Assembly: GCA_046302715.1 (NCBI GenBank)
Contig: JBKCHQ010000041.1
Location: forward strand, 1 to 18,879
Direction: 5' to 3'
DNA length: 18,879 nt
Source of the DNA: CAMCXT01 sp046302715
Lineage (GTDB): Bacteria; Bacteroidota; Bacteroidia; M30B66
The notes beneath the pieces are model-generated. The model searched no databases. It was not told the DNA's origin and saw nothing but the letters and a program-made list of their open reading frames with translations. This document shows positions 5,929 through 16,547 of this stretch, piece after piece. Made by a program: the position numbers and the translations under genes. Positions within the stretch are counted from its first letter, which is position 1, and each line of letters starts with the position of its first letter.

Positions 5929-8037
5929 ATGCAAAACAATCGCGACATCCTCATCAGACTCCGAGTAGTGTACTTCGGGTTTGTGTTATTGGGCCTCGCC
6001 GTTGTTGGTCGTGCATTTACCATTGGCGTAGTAGAACGTGATAAATGGCTTAAGGAAAAGAAGAAAGAGGTGCTTAAGTTTCACAAGGTGGAACCATCGC
6101 GGGGAAATATTTACGCCGAAGATGGCAGTTTGCTTGCCACTTCATTGCCAATATATACCGTGCGCCTGGATTTTGAAGTAAAACGTCTTCAGAAAATCTA
6201 TCCCGATAGCGCTTCATTGCTCGTAGATGGACTGCATCGTTTGTTTCCCGAAACCAGCAAGGCCGATTTTCGCAAGTCGCTGGATAGAGCTTTCAAAATA
6301 AAGACGCATGCACTGGTGGCTCGAAATATCAATTATCAAAAATTAGCCGAACTGCGTAAACTACCCATTTTAAGGCAGCGTGCTAAAGCAGGAATGGTAC
6401 TCGAGCAGGAAGAACGCCGAGTAATGCCGTTTCGTCGTTTGGCCTACAAAACACTGGGCAATATCTACGATAAGGGAAAGAAAACTGGACTCGAAGCTTT
6501 TTATGACAAATATCTTAAGGGTGTAAGCGGCGAACGCCTTAAGCAAAAGATGTCGGGTGGTGTATGGAAAAATGTAAATACCGAAAACGAAATTGAGCCC
6601 GAAGATGGCTTGGATGTACTTACCAGTATAGATATACAGTTACAGGATGTGGCCGATGCCGCATTGCGTAAGCAGCTTATAGCCAATAAAGCCGAGCGCG
6701 GAACCGTGGTGGTAATGGAGGTTAAAACCGGGCGTGTAAAAGCCATGTGCAACCTGAGTCGCTTTGGAAAAGATTCTGCCAGTTACACTGAGGAAAGCAA
6801 CCTGGCTGTGTGTTCAAAGTGGGATCCGGGTTCCACGTTTAAGCTGGCCTCGGTTTTGGCGCTTCTCGATGCTGGAGTGGCCGATACGTCTGATATGGTG
6901 GATACCCAAGGTGGAAAGATAAACTTATGCGATAAGGTTACCATCGAAGATTCGCATGAGGGTGGATACGGTCGCATTAGTTTGGCCAATGCCTTTGCCC
7001 AGTCATCAAATGTGGGTATCATAAAGGCGGTGATGCGGGGTTTCTCGAAGCAGCCGGTAAAATTTATCGATCAGCTTAAGAAGTTTCATCTGGATGTTAA
7101 ATCAGGAATTGACTTAACCGAAGAACTCGCGCCTACCTTGTATTATCCCGGACACGAGAAATGGTCGTGCCTGTCGCTGCCCAGTTTGGCTATGGGATAT
7201 GAAATTCTTATCACCCCCATGCAGTTACTTACGTTTTTTAATGCGGTGGCCAATAACGGTACCATGGTGCGCCCCCATTTGGTGAAGGAGGTGCAGCGTA
7301 ACGGTCAATTGGTGAAGCGTTTTGATCCGGTAGTAATTGACTCGGCCATTTGCAGTTTTGCTGCAGCCCAAAAGGCAAAAGCATTGATGAAAAGAGTGGT
7401 AAACGGTGGAACGGCAAAGAAACTTAGAAATCCGCTTTACCAGATTGCCGGAAAGACAGGAACTGTTAAGAAAAAGCAAAAGATTAAAGTGAACGGGAAG
7501 ATGGATGAGAAAATTAGCTATCGTGCTTCTTTTGCTGGATTTTTTCCATACGACGATCCTAAATATTCATGCATTGTTGTCATCGAAAATCCTACTCAAA
7601 AAGGTATTTATGGGGCCGAAGTGGCTGCGCCGGTATTTAAAGACATTGCTGATCAAATTTATGCCCGAGAGGCCGGCATGCATAAAAAGCCTCAGATTAT
7701 TAAAAGCGAAAAAGACGTTTCGTTTACAGATGCTGGTGCAGGCGTTTCAACGGATTATCAAACCATACTTAAAAAATCAGGCATTGCCACAACAGTTCCT
7801 GCAGGCGAGTGGGCCCGTTTAAAAAATAAGGGTTCAGAGTTGAGAGCTGTACCTCAAAAAGTAACGAGCACGCAAATGCCTGATCTCACTGGTATGGGCC
7901 TTCGTGATGCACTTTACCTGCTTGAAAATATGGGACTTTCTGTTAAAGTTAATGGAAAAGGCAAAGTGCGCAATCAATCAGTGGCACCGGGGGTTACCAT
8001 AATTCCCGGGGCACAAATAATCATTGATCTTACCTAG
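5929..8037 (+). CDS. ftsI: septal transpeptidase FtsI (class B PBP) with C-terminal PASTA domain
   Basis: Septal peptidoglycan transpeptidase (PBP3-type) that partners FtsW. The 702-residue protein has an N-terminal membrane anchor (about 11-30) and a PBP dimerisation/pedestal domain (starting near EPSRGNIYAEDG, 55-66). The penicillin-binding transpeptidase domain has all three active-site motifs: S302-TFK, S359-S-N361 and K509-T-G511. A linker then leads to a single PASTA domain (about 647-702, MPDLTGMGLRDALYLLENMGL). PASTA is absent from E. coli FtsI but occurs in Bacteroidota and Gram-positive homologues. The gene starts 20 nt after ftsL without a Shine-Dalgarno sequence, and its TAG directly abuts the murE ATG. 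Confidence 0.96.
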   Translation: MQNNRDILIRLRVVYFGFVLLGLAVVGRAFTIGVVERDKWLKEKKKEVLKFHKVEPSRGNIYAEDGSLLATSLPIYTVRLDFEVKRLQKIYPDSASLLVDGLHRLFPETSKADFRKSLDRAFKIKTHALVARNINYQKLAELRKLPILRQRAKAGMVLEQEERRVMPFRRLAYKTLGNIYDKGKKTGLEAFYDKYLKGVSGERLKQKMSGGVWKNVNTENEIEPEDGLDVLTSIDIQLQDVADAALRKQLIANKAERGTVVVMEVKTGRVKAMCNLSRFGKDSASYTEESNLAVCSKWDPGSTFKLASVLALLDAGVADTSDMVDTQGGKINLCDKVTIEDSHEGGYGRISLANAFAQSSNVGIIKAVMRGFSKQPVKFIDQLKKFHLDVKSGIDLTEELAPTLYYPGHEKWSCLSLPSLAMGYEILITPMQLLTFFNAVANNGTMVRPHLVKEVQRNGQLVKRFDPVVIDSAICSFAAAQKAKALMKRVVNGGTAKKLRNPLYQIAGKTGTVKKKQKIKVNGKMDEKISYRASFAGFFPYDDPKYSCIVVIENPTQKGIYGAEVAAPVFKDIADQIYAREAGMHKKPQIIKSEKDVSFTDAGAGVSTDYQTILKKSGIATTVPAGEWARLKNKGSELRAVPQKVTSTQMPDLTGMGLRDALYLLENMGLSVKVNGKGKVRNQSVAPGVTIIPGAQIIIDLT

Positions 8038-9500
8038 ATGAAGTTGCTCAAGGACATATTATATAAAGCCGGTGCAACTGAGATTATGGGCAGCACGCAG
8101 TTGGCCATTTTATCCATTACTGCCGATTCGCGCGCCGTTCAGAAAAATGGGCTTTTTGTTGCCGTACGAGGCACACGAAGCGATGGGCATGCCTTTATTG
8201 CTGAAGTGTGCAATAAAGGAGCAATTGCGGTAGTTTGTGAACAGCTGCCCGAGCAACTGCACGATAAAGTTTGTTATGTAGTGGTAAAAGACAGTGCACA
8301 CGCCTTATCGGTGCTGGCGGCAAACTTTTACGATAATCCTTCAGAAAAGCTCCATTTGGTAGGAGTTACTGGTACTAATGGCAAGACAACAACGGCAACG
8401 CTTTTATACACGCTATTTACGCGCTTAGGATATGCATGCGGCCTTATTTCGACTGTTGTTAACCGAATTGCAGGCGAAGAGGTTCCATCCACCCATACTA
8501 CACCCGACCCGCTTCAACTGCAACAGCTCTTAAGCAAAATGGTGGATGCAGGGTGCTCGTATGTATTTATGGAGGTGAGCTCGCATGCCGTGGTGCAGCA
8601 TCGGGTATCGGCATTGCGGTTTGAAGGAGGCATTTTTACCAACATTACGCACGATCATTTAGATTATCACGGCACCTTCGAGAATTACTTAAGTGCTAAG
8701 CATGGTTTTTTTAAACTTTTACCAGGTGATGCCTTTGCTTTAATTAATTCCGACGACGAACACAGCAGCGAGATGTCTGAGGCTCTAAGAGCATCGGTTA
8801 AAACCTATGGATTTTCGCAGGCTGCCGATTTTAGAGTTCGAATTCTGGAAAAACAGTTTGGTGGCATGCTGCTCAAAATGAACGAGCGCGAATTATGGAC
8901 CAATCTTATTGGCGCTTTTAATGCCTATAACTTATTGGCTGTTTTTGGAGCGGCAGTATTGCTGGGACAAAAAGAAGATGAGGTATTGCAGGCCATGAGC
9001 TTACTTCAAAGTGTTGAGGGTAGATTTCAATATGTTAAATCGACCAATGGAATTACTGCCATTGTGGATTATGCCCATACGCCCGATGCATTGAGAAACG
9101 TATTGCTTACCATCGCCGACTTGCGCACCGGTAATGAACAGCTTATTACGTTAATTGGATGCGGTGGCGACCGTGATCGGGCTAAACGCCCTGAGATGGC
9201 TGAAATAGCATCGCTCATGAGCGATAAATTTATACTTACCTCCGACAATCCTCGCTCTGAAGATCCACTGGCGATTATTGAAGAAATGAAGGCAGGAGTA
9301 AATCCCGCTGAGTCGAGAAAGATGCTCTGTATTGCAGATCGCAGAGAGGCTATTCGCACTGCCATTCATTTGGCAAAGCCAGGCGATATAATATTAATAG
9401 CAGGTAAGGGACACGAAAAATATCAGGAAATCCAAGGGGTAAAACATCCCTTCGACGATATGGCTGAGGCTAAAGAACAATTTAACCAAATGGCAAGCTG

Positions 9501-9501
<1 letters not shown>
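8038..9501 (+). CDS. murE: UDP-MurNAc-L-Ala-D-Glu--meso-diaminopimelate ligase MurE
   Basis: Cytoplasmic ATP-dependent Mur ligase that adds the third residue of the peptidoglycan stem peptide. Its 487 residues show the three Mur domains: an N-terminal UDP-substrate domain, a central ATPase domain with the P-loop TGTNGKTTT (111-119), THTTPDP (152-158) and the carbamylated lysine region (K221), and a C-terminal domain with DNPR (403-406) and AGKGHEKYQ. The arginine in DNPR is the hallmark of enzymes using meso-diaminopimelate; lysine-adding enzymes differ there. The predicted wall is therefore the DAP type usual for Bacteroidota. The start abuts the ftsI stop and the stop shares one base with the mraY ATG. 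Confidence 0.97.
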
Positions 9502-10750
<1,249 letters not shown>

Positions 10751-10751
<1 letters not shown>

Positions 10752-12097
10752 TGGACGGAAGAGGTAAAAATATCAGTATTCTTGGCGCGGGCGAAAGCGG
10801 GACTGGTGCGGCTATTCTTGCTAAAAGGCAGGGGTGGAATGTGTTCCTGTCCGATTCGGGTCGCATCAAGGATAAATATACCTCCGAATTAACTCAGGCA
10901 GGAATAGATTGGGAGGAAGGATCGCATAGCGTAGAACGCATTCTTAATGCAGAGTATATCGTTAAAAGTCCGGGTATTTCTGATGCGGCACCGCTGGTTG
11001 TAGAGGCCCATAAACGTGGCATTTCGGTGATTTCTGAAATTGAATTTGCCTCTTGGTACACCTCGGCTCGCATCATTGCTATTACCGGCACCAATGGCAA
11101 GACAACGACTACTTTGCTTACCTATCACATACTTAAAAAGGCGGGTTTAAATGTGGGCTTGGCCGGTAATGTAGGGCAAAGCTTTGCCCGTCAGGTGGCG
11201 CAACATGATTATGAATATTTTGTATTGGAACTGAGCAGTTTCCAACTCGACGGCATGTATCGCTTTAAAGCAGATGTTGCCGTGTTACTTAATATTACCC
11301 CCGATCATCTCGATCGTTACGATTATAAACTGGAGAATTATGTATTCTCCAAACTTAGGATTCTTCAAAACATGAGTGCCGACAATGCATTCATCTATTG
11401 TTCCGACGATCCAATTCTTTCTGCAGCCTTTCAAAATCGCGAGATAGCACCTCGCAGCCTTCCTTTTTCCTTACACCCCATTACGGGTGAAGGAGCCTTC
11501 ACGCACGAACAGTCCATTCATTTTAACATACAACCAGATCCATTTACTATGTCAATCAACGACCTCGCCTTACAAGGCAAACACAACCAGTACAATTCTA
11601 TGGCAGCAGGAATTGCCGCAAGGGTATTCGAAATTCGTAAAGACGTTGTCCGCGAAAGTCTTATGGACTTCGAAAACATCGAGCATCGACTTGAATTTGT
11701 TACCAAAGTACACGGTATCGAATTTATCAATGATTCAAAAGCCACCAATGTAAATTCTACGTGGTATGCCTTAGAATCGATGACCAACCCGGTGGTTTGG
11801 ATTGCAGGTGGCGTAGATAAAGGCAACGACTATGCGATGCTTCAGGAGCTGGTGCGGTCGCGCGTTAAAGCCATTGTTTGCATGGGCAAGGAAAATGACA
11901 AAATCCACAAAGCATTTGAAGGTATAGTTAGTCAGATTGTAGATACGGCATCGGCTTCCGAAGCGGTTCGTGCTGCCTACCTGTTGGGTAAAAAGGGCGA
12001 CACCGTGCTTCTTTCGCCAGCCTGCGCTTCATTCGATCTTTTTGAAAATTATGAAGACCGCGGACGTCAATTTAAAGCTGCAGTGCGCGAATTATAA
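10751..12097 (+). CDS. murD: UDP-MurNAc-L-alanine--D-glutamate ligase MurD
   Basis: Cytoplasmic Mur ligase that adds D-glutamate to UDP-MurNAc-L-Ala. The 448 residues match the family length. The N-terminal Rossmann-like domain has LGAGESGTGAA (11-21), and KSPGIS follows at 72-77. The ATPase P-loop is TGTNGKTTT (112-120). ELSSFQLD, NITPDHLDRY and HRLEFV are present, as are the C-terminal NDSKATNVNST and LSPACASFDLFENYEDRG, which are specific to MurD. The start overlaps the mraY stop by one base (TAATG), and 22 nt separate it from ftsW. Confidence 0.97.
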
Positions 12098-12119
12098 ATA
12101 AACACCAAAACCTGTTGAG

Positions 12120-13265
12120 ATGAATATGCCGGTAATATATGCAAAGGGCGACCGCACGATCTGGATCGTTGTGCTGTTGCTTTCATTGCTGTCTATACTT
12201 GCCGTATATACTTCAACCGGTACGCTGGCCTATTCAAAACAGGGAGGCGATACCGAACACTACCTTATAAAGCATACTACACTTATAATTACAGGATTGG
12301 TAATGATGTATTTTGTGCATTTACTGCATTATCGGTTCTTTTCACGCATTGGGCAATTGGCCATTTTTTTGGCCATTCCCTTGCTTGCCATGACTTTAAT
12401 GAGCGGCGAAATTAATGATGCCAGCCGCTGGCTTACGGTTCCCCTGCTAAATGTAAGTTTCCAAACCTCTGACTTGGCCAAGCTTGCGTTGATCTTGTAT
12501 CTCGCTCGAATGCTGTCGCGTAAGCAGGAAAATATTAAGGAATTTAAACAGGCTTTTGTGCCGCTTATGGCGCCAATTATCATAGTTTGTGGCCTCATTT
12601 TACCGGCCAACTTTTCAACTGCGGCCTTGTTGTTTACAGCCTCAATGGTAATGCTGTTTATAGGGCGGGTTAACATTGCCTACATCATGATTTTTATTGG
12701 GGTTGGCGTTGTTTCATTTTTATTATTCGTCTTTATTGCCCAGAAGATGGAGGTTCAGGGGCGAATAGGCACCTGGATGTCGCGTATCGAAAATTTTAGC
12801 TCCGACGACGGTGAAGGTAGTTACCAGAAAAATCAGGCTAAAATTGCCATCGCCAATGGCGGTTTGATTGGCATGGGACCAGGAAATAGCGAGCAGCGTA
12901 ATTTCTTGCCGCACCCGTATTCCGATTTTATTTTTGCGATTATTCTGGAGGAAGGTGGTGTAATGTTAGGAGCTTTTGTCTTATTGCTCTATCTGATCCT
13001 GTTTCTCAGGGTTATACGAATGGTAAAAAATAGCCCGCAGAGTTTTGCTACTTTTTTAGCGGTGGGTTGCACCTTACTGCTTTTATTTCAGGCTTTTATC
13101 AATATGGCTGTGGCGGTCAGTCTTTTTCCGGTAACGGGGCAGGCATTACCGCTGGTGAGTATGGGTGGAACATCGGTTTGGTTTACCAGTATTTCAATTG
13201 GGATTAGTTTGTGTGTAAGTCGTTATTGCACACCCGACGGAAAGGAGGAGAGCCATGTCGCATAG
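12120..13265 (+). CDS. ftsW: septal peptidoglycan glycosyltransferase FtsW (SEDS family)
   Basis: Multi-spanning SEDS-family polymerase that uses lipid II to make septal glycan strands with FtsI. The 381 residues contain about ten hydrophobic segments. Recognisable motifs are DASRWL (100-105) and GMGPGNSEQRNFLPHPYSDFIFAIILEE, in which Asp269 corresponds to the essential catalytic aspartate of SEDS proteins. The late motif is PLVSMGGTS. The segment matching the PDLGT-type motif of other SEDS proteins reads LPANFSTA (161-168), without the aspartate. An in-frame second ATG lies at 12126, and either start is possible. The 3' end overlaps murG by 11 nt. FtsW is preferred over RodA because of its place in the cluster. 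Confidence 0.95.
   Translation: MNMPVIYAKGDRTIWIVVLLLSLLSILAVYTSTGTLAYSKQGGDTEHYLIKHTTLIITGLVMMYFVHLLHYRFFSRIGQLAIFLAIPLLAMTLMSGEINDASRWLTVPLLNVSFQTSDLAKLALILYLARMLSRKQENIKEFKQAFVPLMAPIIIVCGLILPANFSTAALLFTASMVMLFIGRVNIAYIMIFIGVGVVSFLLFVFIAQKMEVQGRIGTWMSRIENFSSDDGEGSYQKNQAKIAIANGGLIGMGPGNSEQRNFLPHPYSDFIFAIILEEGGVMLGAFVLLLYLILFLRVIRMVKNSPQSFATFLAVGCTLLLLFQAFINMAVAVSLFPVTGQALPLVSMGGTSVWFTSISIGISLCVSRYCTPDGKEESHVA
13242..13248 (+). promoter_or_regulatory. strong Shine-Dalgarno-like sequence before murG
   Basis: AAGGAGG lies inside the ftsW coding end, 6 nt before the murG ATG at 13255, the ideal ribosome-binding position. Most other genes in the window lack such a site, as expected for Bacteroidota, where Shine-Dalgarno use is rare. 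It may help re-initiation in an 11-nt overlap that cannot use a simple ATGA coupling. Confidence 0.5.
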
Positions 13266-14361
13266 GTTTATTATTTCAGGTGGCGGAACTGGCGGTCACA
13301 TTTTCCCGGCCATTGCCATTGCCAATACTATAAAACAACGTGAGTCAGAGGCTGAAATTTTATTTGTAGGTGCTAAAGGTAAGATGGAGATGGAGAAAGT
13401 GCCCGCAGCCGGCTATAAAATTATAGGTTTAAACATAAGCGGCATTCGTCGTAGCATGAGCCTTTCCAATTTATTGGTGCCATTTAAATTGTTCAATGCT
13501 TTGGGCCAAGCCTTTAAAGTGCTGCAAGAATTTAAGCCTGATGTGGTAATTGGTGTTGGTGGTTTTGCTTCGGGGGCATTGGTGTTTGCCGCAAGTGTTA
13601 AAGGCATTCCTGCCCTTATTCAGGAGCAGAATTCGTATCCGGGAATCACCAATCGAATTTTAGCCAGAAGGGTGAAAACCATTTGTGTGGCCTACAGCGG
13701 TATGGAAAAACATTTTCCGAAAGGGAAAATTGTTCTTACCGGAAACCCGGTGCGTAAAGAAATTTATGCATCAAAAGTCGAACCTGATGCGGCACGTGCT
13801 CATTTTGGGCTTTCTGCCGATGCATTTACCATTTTAGCCGTGGGTGGCAGTTTGGGTGCACGCTCCATTAACGAGGCCATGGCCAAAAATGTGAATCAAT
13901 TCGCCGCTCAAAATATTCAGATTATTTGGCAAACTGGCAAAGGGCATTTGGCTTCTGCCGAAGCAGCTGTGGACGCTGCATTTAAAAACAAGGTAAGTGT
14001 ACAGGAATTTATTGCTCGCATGGATATGGCCTATGCCGCTGCCGATGTGGTAGTGTCGCGTGCCGGTGCCATTGCAGTGTCTGAATTGTGTGTCGTAAAA
14101 AAGCCTTGCATTTTGGTGCCATATCCCTTTGCGGCCGAAGATCATCAAACCAGCAATGCCCGAGTATTAAGCAATGTAAAGGCTGCAATTCTTCTACCCG
14201 ATAATGAAGTGCGTGAGAAATTAGGCGAAGTGGTTTTGCATTTGAAAAATGACGAAGGCTTGCGCAGCGAGATGTTGGCAAATATTGGCAGCTTGGCAAA
14301 ACCCGATGCGGCAGATAGTATTACGGATGAAGTGTTTAAACTAATCTCCCAAAAGGCATGA
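13255..14361 (+). CDS. murG: UDP-GlcNAc:lipid I GlcNAc transferase MurG
   Basis: Membrane-associated GT28-family glycosyltransferase that converts lipid I to lipid II. The 368 residues have the N-terminal glycine-rich loop SGGGTGGHIFPAIA (8-21) and GVGGFASG. They also have QEQNSYPGITNRILA, TGNPVR, the second-domain loop AVGGSLGARSIN, and the donor-binding SRAGAIAVSEL and PYPFAAEDHQTSNA. These are all diagnostic of MurG in Bacteroidota and Firmicutes. The start follows a good Shine-Dalgarno-like sequence inside ftsW. The stop overlaps the murC ATG by 4 nt (ATGA). Confidence 0.97.
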   Translation: MSHRFIISGGGTGGHIFPAIAIANTIKQRESEAEILFVGAKGKMEMEKVPAAGYKIIGLNISGIRRSMSLSNLLVPFKLFNALGQAFKVLQEFKPDVVIGVGGFASGALVFAASVKGIPALIQEQNSYPGITNRILARRVKTICVAYSGMEKHFPKGKIVLTGNPVRKEIYASKVEPDAARAHFGLSADAFTILAVGGSLGARSINEAMAKNVNQFAAQNIQIIWQTGKGHLASAEAAVDAAFKNKVSVQEFIARMDMAYAAADVVVSRAGAIAVSELCVVKKPCILVPYPFAAEDHQTSNARVLSNVKAAILLPDNEVREKLGEVVLHLKNDEGLRSEMLANIGSLAKPDAADSITDEVFKLISQKA

Positions 14362-15740
14362 AACCGGAGCAAATAAAATATGTGTATTTGCTGGGTGCCG
14401 GTGGTATTGGGATGAGTGCGCTCGGACGGTATTTCCTAAAAAGGGGAGCGTCGGTATTTGGTTATGATAAAACCGAAACCGATTTCACACAACGATTACA
14501 GGCCGAAGGGATGCAACTTGTTTTTGCAGATGAGCCCGAAACGATTCCTATAGAAATTCGTTCGGGCAGTTCCGAAAATACGCTGTTGATTTATACACCT
14601 GCCGTTCCAAAGGATTCGCGCATCAGGCAATATTTGCTAACGCTCAATCTGCCATTTTACAAACGTGCTGAGGTATTGGGATTGCTTTCTAAAGGGCATG
14701 TTACTTATGCTGTAGCGGGTACACATGGTAAAACAACCACTTCTACATTGGTGGCTCACATTCTGGTGGAAGCGGGTAAAAATCCGGTGGCCTTTTTAGG
14801 AGGCATTTCAGCCAATTACGACACCAACTATCTCGAGGGCGAGGCACACTCGCCTTTAGTAGCCGAGGCGGATGAGTACGATCGTTCGTTTTTGCATTTG
14901 CATCCTACCTATAGCATTATAACTTCAACCGATGCCGACCATCTTGATATTTATGGTGATGCAGCGGCATTAAAAGATGGGTTTGTTCAATTTGCCCGAC
15001 AAACACAGAGCGATGGATTACTGTTTTTGCATACCGGTATTGAGGTTCCCGAAGATATTAATCGGCATGCCGTGCGTTACACTGCACGTGGCACTGCAGC
15101 CGCATTTGCCGATAATGTTACACTCAAGGGCGATTGTTACCATTTTGATTTATGCGTGGGCGACAAGCGTTTGATTAATTGTGAATTAGGAATGCCTGGC
15201 CGACATAACCTCGAAAATGCTGTAGCTGCAGCTGGAATTTGCTACATGTCGGGTATAAGTGAAGATAGCATTCGTGCCGCATTGAGTTCATTTAAAGGGG
15301 TAAAGCGTCGTTTTGAGTATATCATACGCACAGATAATCGGATATTTATAGATGATTATGCCCATCATCCCGAAGAGCTGCGTGCGTGCATCGAATCGGT
15401 GAAGGCATTGTATGCGGGTAAGCGTATTACAGGTGTATTTCAGCCGCATCTGTTTAGCCGAACCCGCGACTTTATGGATGGTTTTGCCGAAAGCCTCAGT
15501 TTGTTGGATGAATTAATTTTACTTGAAATTTATCCTGCACGTGAGTTGCCCCTTTCCGGAATCACTTCTGCGACACTACTCGGTAAAATAACCAAGATAC
15601 CTGCTCAACTATGTAGTAAGCACGAATTGCCTCAACGTTTAAAAGAGCGCAATCCGGAGGTGTTATTAACCCTCGGGGCCGGTGATATTGATGCCTTGGT
15701 TCAACCCATTAAAAATATGTTGGAGGACGATCGCATATGA
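14358..15740 (+). CDS. murC: UDP-N-acetylmuramate--L-alanine ligase MurC
   Basis: Cytoplasmic Mur ligase that adds the first amino acid, L-alanine, to UDP-MurNAc. At 460 residues it is a normal MurC. The N-terminal nucleotide-binding loop is LLGAGGIGMSALGRYF (11-26), and the ATPase P-loop is AGTHGKTTTST (120-130). The MurC-specific histidine replaces the asparagine found in MurD and MurE. AEADEYDRSFLHLHP, TSTDADHLDIYG, IDDYAHHPEE and FQPHLFSRTRDF follow. It overlaps murG and ftsQ by 4 nt at each end (ATGA). No ddl gene or Ddl fusion follows. Confidence 0.97.
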   Translation: MKPEQIKYVYLLGAGGIGMSALGRYFLKRGASVFGYDKTETDFTQRLQAEGMQLVFADEPETIPIEIRSGSSENTLLIYTPAVPKDSRIRQYLLTLNLPFYKRAEVLGLLSKGHVTYAVAGTHGKTTTSTLVAHILVEAGKNPVAFLGGISANYDTNYLEGEAHSPLVAEADEYDRSFLHLHPTYSIITSTDADHLDIYGDAAALKDGFVQFARQTQSDGLLFLHTGIEVPEDINRHAVRYTARGTAAAFADNVTLKGDCYHFDLCVGDKRLINCELGMPGRHNLENAVAAAGICYMSGISEDSIRAALSSFKGVKRRFEYIIRTDNRIFIDDYAHHPEELRACIESVKALYAGKRITGVFQPHLFSRTRDFMDGFAESLSLLDELILLEIYPARELPLSGITSATLLGKITKIPAQLCSKHELPQRLKERNPEVLLTLGAGDIDALVQPIKNMLEDDRI

Positions 15741-16543
15741 GCAAAAAACAGTGGATCATCCGATTATTGGGAGGGCTAACATTTGTTGCCTTACTGATTG
15801 TATTATTCAGCTTTGTGGGCTCGAGGCGCGATCACCAGCTGCTGAAAGAAATTCAAATATCGGTGCTCGAAGAACCTGATGTGCGTTTTATAGCTGATGC
15901 CGACATTTTACAATTGCTTAAAGACAAGCAACTCATCGTGCAGGGATTATCCCTTGAGGCTGTTGATTTGAACAAGATTGAAATAGAATTGCTCAATCAT
16001 CCTGCCGTGAAACGAGCAGAAGCCTACAGCTCGCAAGATGGTCATCTTTATGTGAAAGTTGAGCAACGTAAGCCTTTGTTTCGTGTGATAGATGCACGCG
16101 GCAATAACTACTACATTGACGAAGATGGCGAATATATGCCGCTACAGAGCAGCTACACCTGTAGGGTTCCGGTAGCCACTGGACTTATACATGATAATCT
16201 TTCTATTAGAGGAATGAAAATAAGCGACATAACTACCAGCGACTCGCTGGCAAATGTGGCTGTTTTGGATGATTTGTATGAATGGATGCAACAAATTCGA
16301 AAAGATGCCTTTCTCACGGCTCTTACTGAGCAGCTCAACGTGCAGGAGGACGGTACTATTGAACTTATTCCTAAAACCGGACCCGAGTCAATTATCCTAG
16401 GCAGCACTCTGATGGCAGAAGATAAGCTTAAGCGACTTAAAACATTTTACACAAAGGCATTACCTGAAGTTGGCTGGAATGCTTACCAAACCATAAATCT
16501 CCGATACAACAACCAAATAGTTTGCACCCCTAAAACACTTTAA
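15737..16543 (+). CDS. ftsQ: cell division protein FtsQ
   Basis: Bitopic divisome protein that links FtsL and its partner to the ring. The 268 residues have a short basic cytoplasmic N-terminus (MSKKQW), one membrane helix (about 6-28), then a periplasmic region. A POTRA-like segment (about 35-110) includes VDLNKIEIELLNHPAVKRAEAYSSQDGHLYVKVEQRKPLFRV in consecutive stretches. The FtsQ-type C-terminal domain contains NNYYIDEDGEYMPL. Similarity to proteobacterial FtsQ is low, but topology, the HPAV...V..R.P pattern and the place between murC and ftsA agree. It overlaps murC by 4 nt and is 4 nt from ftsA. Confidence 0.92.
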   Translation: MSKKQWIIRLLGGLTFVALLIVLFSFVGSRRDHQLLKEIQISVLEEPDVRFIADADILQLLKDKQLIVQGLSLEAVDLNKIEIELLNHPAVKRAEAYSSQDGHLYVKVEQRKPLFRVIDARGNNYYIDEDGEYMPLQSSYTCRVPVATGLIHDNLSIRGMKISDITTSDSLANVAVLDDLYEWMQQIRKDAFLTALTEQLNVQEDGTIELIPKTGPESIILGSTLMAEDKLKRLKTFYTKALPEVGWNAYQTINLRYNNQIVCTPKTL

Positions 16544-16547
16544 ATCT

